From Rhodocyclaceae bacterium (GTDB taxonomy: Bacteria > Pseudomonadota > Gammaproteobacteria > Burkholderiales > Rhodocyclaceae), in contig JAFSWK010000020.1 of the NCBI GenBank assembly GCA_017444505.1, forward strand, positions 1-6,102: DNA of 6,102 nucleotides. Reading direction: 5' to 3'. The notes beneath the pieces were generated by a model. The model was given only the letters and a program-made list of their open reading frames with translations. It did no database searches and was not told where the DNA came from. Positions 1 through 5,150 of this stretch are shown piece after piece. Every line of letters begins with the position of its first letter. The stretch's first letter is position 1. A program made the translations under genes and the position numbers.

Positions 1-352
1 GGGCGATGGTGACGGTGCCGGTGACGGTGAGGGCGTCATTTTGCGGGGCGAAGGTCAGTTCCAGCCCACGGCTGGCGGCGGCGGCTTGCGCAGCTTGCTG
101 GGCGGTGGCCAGCGCGATGGGGGCGGGCGGTTTGCTGCGGTTCAGTTGCAGCAACTCGGCGGTGTTTTCCTGCATCCGGGCGAGCTGGGCGCGGGCGGCG
201 GGCAGGCTGGCGGCGACGCGCTGCTGTTCTTTCCAGAGCCATTCGGCCAGACTGACGACGAGCAGGGCGGCGATGACGGCGGCGGCCAGCAGGACAAGCC
301 GCCGTTCGCGCGGTTGGAGTTTGTTCAGGGAGGCAGGGAGCGGGAGGGTCAT
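1..352 (-). CDS. gspM: Type II secretion system protein GspM (N-terminal part, runs off left edge)
   Basis: This is the first 117 codons of a gene that continues beyond position 1, read directly from the minus strand. GspM is a bitopic inner-membrane protein of the T2SS assembly platform; in the family it pairs with GspL and stabilises it. Visible here are a short cytoplasmic N-terminus containing a PRERR basic stretch (residues 14-18), one hydrophobic membrane segment at about residues 19-38 ending in EWLW, then an Ala/Gln/Leu-rich helical stretch (about 41-96) that looks like the usual periplasmic coiled-coil linker. After it comes the beginning of a beta-rich segment (LELTF, ALTVTGTVTIA), as expected for the small ferredoxin-like domain. 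The ATG overlaps the gspL stop in an ATGA arrangement (349-352) and has no good SD of its own, so translational coupling to gspL is likely. Sequence identity in this family is low, so the call rests on topology plus position directly after gspL. Confidence 0.85.
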   Translation of the reverse strand, partial: MTLPLPASLNKLQPRERRLVLLAAAVIAALLVVSLAEWLWKEQQRVAASLPAARAQLARMQENTAELLQLNRSKPPAPIALATAQQAAQAAAASRGLELTFAPQNDALTVTGTVTIA

Positions 353-1545
353 GGCTGCGTGGCGAGCGTGAAAGTGGCGGGCGTTTGCGCTTCGACGTGG
401 TAGCCGTGCGTGCGCAGGCGTTGCTGGAATTGGAGCGGGTCGTCCACTTCGGGATGCAGGGTGAGGGTGAGGCGACCGTTGTTGTATTCCAGACTGTGCA
501 GACTGCGCGTGGCCGCGCCGCCGTTGGCGTCGGCGTAGGCGGCGAGCAGGGGCAGGAGGTCATCGCTGCGCAGCAGGCCGTGGGCGCTGCGCGCGGCATC
601 AAGCGCCTGGGTGAGCTGGGCGCTTGGGTTAATCGGTGGGGTGTTGGGCAGGGCGCTGGTGAGCAGGTGTTCCATGCGGCTGTTCAGCTCGGAGAGCTGA
701 CTGCGCTGCCAGAGCGTGTCGGCCAGCAGCGCCAGCAGGCCGATGGCGGCAGCACCGGCGGCAATCGCCAGCGGCAGGCGCAGGGCGGTGAGCGGGGTGG
801 GCTGGTTTTGCGGACGCAGGCTGCCGTGCAGCAGGTTGGTGGCGGCGAGAATCCGCTCCGGGTCGTCCAGACGATGGAGACGGGCGGCCACTTCGCAGGC
901 GACGGGCAAATCCAGCGCGGGACGGCTGCGGGGGTTGCGGGGATAGACGATGAGCTTTTCGATGCCTTCGGCGGGCAGCAGGGCGGGCAGGTTGTCGGTC
1001 AGGCTGGCGGCGTCGATGAACTGGGCGGGACGCTCAGGCAGCGCCAGCAGCCAGCCTTCGCCCGCTTCGGTGAGCGTGGCGACGCCTGCGCGCGGCGCGG
1101 CGGCCAGTTGCAGTTCGCTGACGACGCGCGCGGGGGCGCGCCCGAGGGCGGTCAGTTGCGCGACGATTTGTTGCAGACGGGGACGATGCGTGACCAGCAC
1201 GTCGACCCGCGTGCCGCCATCGATGTTCTGGCGGCGCATGGGCGTGATGTGTTGCTCGTCAATGTCGCCGATGATGTGTTCTTCCAGCGCGTAGCGCAGC
1301 AGTTTTTCTTCTTCGCGCCGCTGCCCGGGCGGAAGTTTGAGTTGCAGGGCGAGGCTTTGGCTGCCGCTGAGGACGACGACAGTTTCGCGCGCACCCGGCC
1401 AGTGCGCGGGGGCGCTTTCGCCCTGGGCGAGGATGCGCTCGTGCGCGTCCAGCGTTTGCCAGCGCACGGCGGCATTGTCTTGCGGCCAGTGTTCGCCCGC
1501 GTGAAGGACAAGGCGGGCGGCGGTGTTCAGAGGAGCTTTTGCCAT
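349..1545 (-). CDS. gspL: Type II secretion system assembly-platform protein GspL
   Basis: This 398-aa protein has the normal GspL length and layout. Residues 1 to about 250 form the cytoplasmic actin-like-fold region, which in the family docks the secretion ATPase GspE. It includes the characteristic early segment around residues 69-105 (LKLPPGQRREEEKLLRYALEE, written here as two pieces: residues 69-79 and 80-89). One membrane-spanning helix follows at about residues 257-276 (Ala/Leu/Ile/Gly-rich, ending before DTLWQRSQ). A periplasmic helix leads to a C-terminal ferredoxin-like domain (about 345-398) containing SLEYNNGRLTLTL and the final beta strand TFTLATQP. The start overlaps the end of gspK by 19 nt, with no clear SD, and the stop overlaps gspM by 4 nt; both fit co-translation within one operon. 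GspL connects cytoplasmic ATP hydrolysis to pseudopilus assembly in the periplasm. A long opposite-strand open frame across this gene (385-1638) is a codon-bias shadow. Confidence 0.95.
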   Translation of the reverse strand: MAKAPLNTAARLVLHAGEHWPQDNAAVRWQTLDAHERILAQGESAPAHWPGARETVVVLSGSQSLALQLKLPPGQRREEEKLLRYALEEHIIGDIDEQHITPMRRQNIDGGTRVDVLVTHRPRLQQIVAQLTALGRAPARVVSELQLAAAPRAGVATLTEAGEGWLLALPERPAQFIDAASLTDNLPALLPAEGIEKLIVYPRNPRSRPALDLPVACEVAARLHRLDDPERILAATNLLHGSLRPQNQPTPLTALRLPLAIAAGAAAIGLLALLADTLWQRSQLSELNSRMEHLLTSALPNTPPINPSAQLTQALDAARSAHGLLRSDDLLPLLAAYADANGGAATRSLHSLEYNNGRLTLTLHPEVDDPLQFQQRLRTHGYHVEAQTPATFTLATQP

Positions 1546-2444
1546 AGGATGGTGGGCCAGTTTTCGGTGCGATCCAGTAAGACTTCGATGCTGACGGTGG
1601 CGCTGCCGCTGCGGGCGCGGCCTGTGACGAGAAAATAGCGGCTGCGCACCGCGCAGGTGGCAATGCTGATCAGGCGCGCGCCAGAGGGCAGGCGGGAAGC
1701 GTATTCTGCCACGGTACGATACCAGGCGTGTTCGCGTTCGGCGGCCAGACGGCGGGCGGCTTCCATCGTCAGGCCGTGGGTGACGGCGAAGAGCATTTCC
1801 GGCGGTGCGGTGTTCAGGTTGATGGTGCTTTGCTCGGCGGGCAGCGCGGTGACAAAGGGCAGCAGGCGTTCGATGAGGTCGCTGTCAAAACCGGACACGC
1901 TGGCGAGTTCCAGCGGGTCGACCAGCGGCGAATGGGGCAGGCCGTCGTCGGGGGCGGTTTGCGTGGCGGGCACGAGCGCCAGTTGCAGGCTTTGCGCCAG
2001 CGTGCGCGCCTGCCCTTCGGGGATGTCCAGCGCCATGAGCAGGCGGGCGAATTGTTCCAGCGCGACGGCGTCGGGCTGTTCGCCAGTAATGAGCGTATTG
2101 AGGTTGAAAAGGCCGGAACGGTCTTGTATGCGACCGGCCACTTCGCCTTCTTCGCCCGCATCGTCGACGGGCAGCGGCGGAATGTCGACCGCCCACAGTT
2201 CTTGCAGGTGGTCGGTGGGCGTGCGGCGGACGTCGTCGGACAGCACGTTGCGCGCCCAGTCGACCGCGCCGCGCGCGAGCAGCCGCGCCTGACGCTGGTC
2301 TTGCAGCGCGCTGGCCGTATCAATATTGCGCCCGAGGCTGGCAATCAGCGCGGCGCTGATGCTGGTGGCCAGAAAGACGGTAATCAGGGCGAGAATCAGC
2401 GCGCTGCCGCGCGCGGCCTCGCGGGGGCGATTAGCGCAGGGCAT
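1527..2444 (-). CDS. gspK: Type II secretion system minor pseudopilin GspK
   Basis: This 305-aa protein is by far the largest of the pseudopilins here, as expected for GspK, which caps the tip of the pseudopilus in complex with GspI and GspJ. The prepilin-like leader ends at Gly13, preceded by EAAR, and is followed by a hydrophobic helix (about 14-36). As is typical of GspK, there is no Glu at mature position 5 (Leu18 here); the +1 residue is Ser14, not Phe. Two family signatures are clear: DRSGLFNLN (residues 108-116) and TINLNTAPPEML (207-218), the latter in the helical domain unique to GspK. The C-terminal strand region (about 257-289) completes the pilin-like fold. The frame stays open upstream to 2693, but I start at the ATG at 2444: it sits just before the leader, and longer forms would add an implausible Arg/Cys-rich extension inside gspJ. 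It overlaps gspJ by 14 nt and gspL by 19 nt. No SD is evident, so coupling is likely. Confidence 0.95.
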   Translation of the reverse strand: MPCANRPREAARGSALILALITVFLATSISAALIASLGRNIDTASALQDQRQARLLARGAVDWARNVLSDDVRRTPTDHLQELWAVDIPPLPVDDAGEEGEVAGRIQDRSGLFNLNTLITGEQPDAVALEQFARLLMALDIPEGQARTLAQSLQLALVPATQTAPDDGLPHSPLVDPLELASVSGFDSDLIERLLPFVTALPAEQSTINLNTAPPEMLFAVTHGLTMEAARRLAAEREHAWYRTVAEYASRLPSGARLISIATCAVRSRYFLVTGRARSGSATVSIEVLLDRTENWPTILWQKLL

Positions 2445-3048
2445 AGGTGCGGGTGAGTTTGCCAAGGTCGGTGAATTCCAGTTCAATGCGGATGGCGGTG
2501 GGCAGCGAGACGAGCAGCGTTTCGTTTTGCGGCGGCGGCCAGCGGTCTTGCCAGCCGGTTTGCGGGTTCCAGAAACGCCAGCGCACGGCGCGCAGATGGG
2601 TGAGCAGCAGGTCGCTTTCTTCGCGCGGCGGCTGGGCGCGGGCGAAACTTTCCGGATGGCGCCGCCAGTAGAGCGTGTCGCCTTGCAGCACAAAATGGGT
2701 GCGCCGGGGCGCGGCGCGGGCGGTGAGCGAGAGGACTTCCAGCCGGTTTTGCCCGCCGTCGGTGTGCCAGACGAGAGCGGGCGCGCGGTTGCCGTGCCCT
2801 TGAATGGTGGCCGGAGCCACGGCTTGCATCAGGGTGTTTTCAATAATCAGCAGGGCGCGTTCGATTTCGCGCCAGCGTTCGTGTTCGGATTCCAGACGGT
2901 CTTTGCTGAGAATGAGCTGGCTGCTGGCCTGCCAGGTGAGCGTGCCGATAAGGGCGAAAATCGCCAGCGCAATGAGCAGTTCAATCAGCGTCAGCCCCCG
3001 CTGTTGTACAGCGGCGCGGCGGGCGGCGGCAGGCGGCGGGCAAGACAT
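2431..3048 (-). CDS. gspJ: Type II secretion system minor pseudopilin GspJ
   Basis: This 205-aa type IV pilin-like protein has the length usual for GspJ. A basic leader of 18 residues ends QQRG (cleavage predicted after Gly18 by the prepilin peptidase GspO/PilD). The hydrophobic helix LTLIELLIALAIFALIG follows, with the conserved Glu at mature +5 (Glu23). The +1 residue is Leu instead of the usual Phe. The globular part contains the Trp-rich segment expected in GspJ (RAVRWRFWNPQTGW, residues 153-166) and a late strand with IRIELEFTDLGKL (187-198). GspJ joins GspI and GspK in the tip complex that starts pseudopilus assembly at the inner membrane. The gene begins 12 nt after the gspI stop. An AAGG sequence overlapping that stop codon (complement of about 3058-3061) can serve as a weak SD at about 10 nt spacing. 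The 3' end overlaps gspK by 14 nt. Confidence 0.95.
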   Translation of the reverse strand: MSCPPPAAARRAAVQQRGLTLIELLIALAIFALIGTLTWQASSQLILSKDRLESEHERWREIERALLIIENTLMQAVAPATIQGHGNRAPALVWHTDGGQNRLEVLSLTARAAPRRTHFVLQGDTLYWRRHPESFARAQPPREESDLLLTHLRAVRWRFWNPQTGWQDRWPPPQNETLLVSLPTAIRIELEFTDLGKLTRTYALR

Positions 3049-3060
3049 CTGCGGGCAGCC

Positions 3061-3450
3061 TTAGTGCAGCGGGCGGCAGACGAAGCCGGTGACGCGGGTG
3101 AGGCTTTCCTCGGAACCGGCACGGCTGACGGTGACATCGACGCGCCGGAACATCGCGTTCGGCGTCGCTTTCGTGTGCTGCTGCCACAGCCACGGGACGC
3201 CGCCTTGTTCCGTCTGCCCTTCGACGATGCCCAGATTGGGAAACGCGCCTTTGCTGCGCAGTTCGGCCAGATGGTTGTGGGCGACCCAGGCGGCCAGGGT
3301 GTGTTCGCGCAGGCGCTCGGTGTTGCGGATGGTGTTGCTTACCGCCGCCAGCGCCGCCGTCAGCGCAATGGCGAGCACGGCCAGCGCGACGAGGCATTCG
3401 AGCAGGGTGAAACCGTGGCAAGAGGCGGCGCGGGACGGCGGTGGGGTCAT
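3061..3450 (-). CDS. gspI: Type II secretion system minor pseudopilin GspI
   Basis: This 129-aa protein matches the small size of GspI. The leader ends CHG (Gly13) and is followed by FTLLECLVALAVLAIAL, a canonical class III signal: Phe at +1 and Glu at +5 (Glu18). Downstream features are typical of the family: a helix with LREHTLAAWVAHNHLAELR (residues 48-66), then PNLG (71-74), a Gly-Gly-Val-Pro-Trp-Leu-Trp patch (83-89), and the edge strand RRVDVTVSR (102-110). GspI bridges GspJ and GspK in the tip complex and is thought to nucleate the pseudopilus. The ATG overlaps the gspH stop in an ATGA arrangement (3447-3450). A GAG/GAGA sequence about 9-10 nt upstream is only a weak SD, so translation is probably coupled to gspH. 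Confidence 0.95.
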   Translation of the reverse strand: MTPPPSRAASCHGFTLLECLVALAVLAIALTAALAAVSNTIRNTERLREHTLAAWVAHNHLAELRSKGAFPNLGIVEGQTEQGGVPWLWQQHTKATPNAMFRRVDVTVSRAGSEESLTRVTGFVCRPLH

Positions 3451-3962
3451 GGCAGGGTCTCGGTGCTGAGTTGAACCGCGCCGGTGGCGCGGCCATCCAG
3501 GGTTGCGTGCAGTTCGCCCGCGTTCAGGCGCAGACGGAAACGGGGCGCTTCCGAGCGGAAAATGATGCGCCGGTTGGCACCATTCGGGTCTTCTTCCGTG
3601 CTCAGTTCCGCCCAGGCCAGCGGCGCAGGCAAAACGCGCTCGGTAAAAACGGGCGGTTCATCCAGGGCGACCCATTTGCCGCTGGCATCCTGCACGCTGA
3701 ATCGGTAGCCGTCGGCGAGCAGTTCAAAGGCCAGCGGCTGGCCGCGCAACTGCGCGCGTTCGGCGCTGGCTTCCAGCGTAAAACGCAGGCGTTCCAGCGC
3801 CATGCGGGTATCGCGCGCGGCATGGCCGTCGATGCTGAGGCTCACGCCGGCCAGCGCGATGCCGAGAATGAGCAGCACGATGAGCACTTCAATCAGCGTA
3901 AAACCCCGCGCGGGGCGGGGCGAGGCGGCGGCAGGGGCGAAAAGGGCAGACGGCGGCGGCAC
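3447..3962 (-). CDS. gspH: Type II secretion system minor pseudopilin GspH
   Basis: This 171-aa pseudopilin has the signal PARG (Gly20) followed by FTLIEVLIVLLILGIALAGV, with Phe at +1 and Glu at +5 (Glu25), so cleavage by the prepilin peptidase is expected after Gly20. The rest is beta-rich with the GspH/FimT-like pattern: a helix ending RMALERLRFTLEASAERAQL (about 53-72), then GQPLAFELLADGYRFSVQD (74-92) and WVALDE. It lacks the long conserved C-terminal loop ending of the major pseudopilin GspG, and its place before gspI supports GspH. GspH connects the GspI/J/K tip to the GspG shaft. The start is a GTG at 3962; no ATG, GTG or TTG lies between it and the cleavage site, and no SD is evident upstream. 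The leader is therefore long (20 aa) and rich in Pro/Ala. The gene begins only 8 nt after the gloA stop, so translation may depend on ribosomes finishing gloA. The exact start is less certain than the identity. Confidence 0.92.
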   Translation of the reverse strand: MPPPSALFAPAAASPRPARGFTLIEVLIVLLILGIALAGVSLSIDGHAARDTRMALERLRFTLEASAERAQLRGQPLAFELLADGYRFSVQDASGKWVALDEPPVFTERVLPAPLAWAELSTEEDPNGANRRIIFRSEAPRFRLRLNAGELHATLDGRATGAVQLSTETLP

Positions 3963-3970
3963 AGGCGGAA

Positions 3971-4378
3971 TCAGGGCTGTTGCAGCGGTGCGTCGGGGTC
4001 GCGCTCGATGAGTTCGATTTTGTAGCCGTCCGGGTCTTCCACGAAGGCGATGACGTGCGTACCGCCTTTTACCGGGCCGGCTTCGCGCGTCACCTTGCCG
4101 CCCGCATCCCGAATGCGTTGCACGGCGGCGGCACAGTCGGGCACGGCGATGGCGATGTGGCCGAAGCCGTCGCCGAGGTTGTAGTGGTCGGTGTCCCAGT
4201 TCCAGGTCAGTTCAATTTCGGCCTGCGCGGGGTTCGGCTCAAAGCCGAGAAAGGCCAGCGAATAGCGATATTGCGGGTTTTCCGTGCGGCGAACCACCTG
4301 CATTCCGAGCACGCGGGTGTAAAAGTCGATGGAACGTTCCAGTTGTCCCACGCGAATCATGGTGTGCAAAAGGCGCAT
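3971..4378 (-). CDS. gloA: Lactoylglutathione lyase (glyoxalase I)
   Basis: This 135-aa cytosolic enzyme converts the hemithioacetal of methylglyoxal and glutathione into S-lactoylglutathione, the first step of glutathione-dependent methylglyoxal detoxification. The sequence closely follows the short bacterial GloA type. It opens MRLLHTMIRVGQLERSIDFY, and GHIAIAV, REAGPVKGGT and FVEDPDGYKIELIE are all present. The four metal ligands expected from the E. coli enzyme fall at the same positions: His5, Glu56, His74 and Glu122. The short form without the extra internal loops is the class usually activated by nickel, known from the family and not testable here. The frame is open further upstream to 4603, but I start at the ATG at 4378. 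That start gives the family N-terminus exactly and has a GGGAG SD 8 nt upstream (complement of 4387-4391). Upstream by 44 nt is the GST gene; downstream by 8 nt is gspH, with no terminator between, so co-transcription with the T2SS genes is likely. Confidence 0.97.
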   Translation of the reverse strand: MRLLHTMIRVGQLERSIDFYTRVLGMQVVRRTENPQYRYSLAFLGFEPNPAQAEIELTWNWDTDHYNLGDGFGHIAIAVPDCAAAVQRIRDAGGKVTREAGPVKGGTHVIAFVEDPDGYKIELIERDPDAPLQQP

Positions 4379-4386
4379 GGCAAGTC

Positions 4387-4391
4387 TCCCG
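4387..4391 (-). promoter_or_regulatory. Ribosome binding site of gloA
   Basis: The minus strand reads GGGAG here, 8 nt before the gloA ATG at 4378. It fixes the start of gloA against the longer upstream-open frame, which would begin inside the GST gene. Confidence 0.7.
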
Positions 4392-4398
4392 TGTGCGG

Positions 4399-4435
4399 AA
4401 AAAGAAAAAATGCGCGCGCCGCTTACGGCAGCGGC
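4399..4435 (-). terminator. Possible weak intrinsic terminator after the GST gene
   Basis: On the minus strand the arms GCCGCT (complement of 4430-4435) and AGCGGC (complement of 4418-4423) can pair as a 6-bp stem around a 6-nt loop that includes part of the GST stop codon. A T6-C-T5 tract follows (complement of 4399-4410). The T tract begins about 7 nt after the stem and not directly at its base, so this is an imperfect terminator; it may be leaky and allow read-through into gloA. The same T-C-T tract design occurs in the stronger terminator after fabI. Confidence 0.4.
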
Positions 4436-5082
4436 AGCCCTTCGCGGGCGATGGCGCGGGCAAAGGCGGGCTCGTCCGCCAGTTTGCGCAGTTGCGCGAG
4501 CAGATGCGGGCGGTCGGCAGCGGCGAGGCCGACCAGTTCGCCCCAGCGCACGCAGCACAGCGCGTAAGCATCGAGCACACCGGCGCGCGCGCCGCTCAAC
4601 CACGGCGCACCGGCCTGCTGCGCGGCCTGATAGCGTGCTTCGATTTCATCGAGCAGCCGCGCGTATTGCGCCGTGGCCGCGCTGCGCACGGCAGCTTGCG
4701 CGGCTTCGTCCGGCGCGCAGCCTTCGGGGTGGAAAATGCGCCCGAAGGTGGCGTGCACCGTGCTGTTGAACCAGACGAGCGTGGCCATCGCGCGGGCGCG
4801 GGCGATGGGGTCGGCAGGCAAAATTTCGGCGTGCGGGAATTGACCGGCCAGATAATCCACGATGGCGACCAACTGAATCAGATGCTCTTCGCCCACCGAG
4901 AGCGCCGGCACTTGCCCGGCGGGGGGGACGGCCAGATATTGCGGCGTTTTGTGTTCGCCTTTGCGCAAATCAATGGGGTGCGGCGTGTATTGCGCGCCAG
5001 CCAGTTCCAGCGCCAGCATCGGCACAAAGGCGCAGGTGCCGGGGCAGTAATAGAGCACCAGAGGAGCAGGGGAATTCGTCAT
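4423..5082 (-). CDS. Glutathione S-transferase family protein (beta-class-like)
   Basis: This is a 219-aa cytosolic protein with the two-domain GST layout. The N-terminal thioredoxin-like domain (about 8-83) starts LVLYYCPGTCAFVP. Cys17 aligns with the catalytic Cys10 of beta-class GSTs, and the cis-proline motif GQVPAL is at residues 56-61. The helical domain (about 92-219) contains WFNSTVHATFGRIFHPE (104-120) and LDAYAL (170-175). Two conserved spots are altered. The usual Glu-Ser/Gly pair that binds the gamma-glutamyl group of glutathione is Gln70-Leu71 before VAIVDYLAG, and the Ser/Thr of the N-capping box before the DAY motif is Gly168. Ordinary glutathione conjugation is therefore uncertain; a peroxidase, binding or stress role is possible. 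I start at the ATG at 5082, not at the longer frame to 5133 that would begin inside the fabI terminator. A GGAA sequence 9 nt upstream is a modest SD. Its own promoter was not identified. Confidence 0.88.
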   Translation of the reverse strand: MTNSPAPLVLYYCPGTCAFVPMLALELAGAQYTPHPIDLRKGEHKTPQYLAVPPAGQVPALSVGEEHLIQLVAIVDYLAGQFPHAEILPADPIARARAMATLVWFNSTVHATFGRIFHPEGCAPDEAAQAAVRSAATAQYARLLDEIEARYQAAQQAGAPWLSGARAGVLDAYALCCVRWGELVGLAAADRPHLLAQLRKLADEPAFARAIAREGLPLP

Positions 5083-5111
5083 GCCGAAAGGTTCCGTTGT
5101 TGTGGGTGGGC

Positions 5112-5141
5112 AAAAAGAAAAACCGCCGCGCAAGGCGGCGG
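5112..5141 (-). terminator. Intrinsic terminator of fabI
   Basis: Ten bases after the fabI stop codon the minus strand forms a 7-bp all-GC stem, CCGCCGC (complement of 5135-5141) pairing with GCGGCGG (complement of 5123-5129), around a 5-nt loop. It is followed immediately by T5-C-T5 (complement of 5112-5122). This is a textbook Rho-independent terminator. It should separate fabI from the GST gene, whose start lies about 30 nt further on. Confidence 0.9.
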
Positions 5142-5150
5142 CGTCTGTTT

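Noticed and set aside
36..602. 188-codon minus-strand frame over the gspL/gspM junction
   Set aside because: It is Arg/Pro/Ala-rich and out of frame with both GspL and GspM, which have clear topology and coupled stops and starts.
385..1638. 417-codon open frame on the plus strand opposite gspL
   Set aside because: Composition is Gly/Gln/Arg-rich with no recognisable domain and it mirrors a clear GspL. GC-rich codon bias readily keeps the antisense frame open.
2445..2693. 83-residue N-terminal extension of GspK
   Set aside because: It would be an Arg/Cys-rich tail read out of frame inside gspJ and would bury the prepilin-type leader, which must be N-terminal.
2326..3474. 382-codon plus-strand open frame across gspI, gspJ and part of gspK
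   Set aside because: It spans several well-supported minus-strand genes and shows no domain; it is a codon-bias shadow.
4379..4422. Possible separate promoter for gloA
   Set aside because: The 44-nt gap holds a T-rich tract and an SD but no recognisable -10/-35 pair; any promoter would have to be inside the GST gene and cannot be shown.
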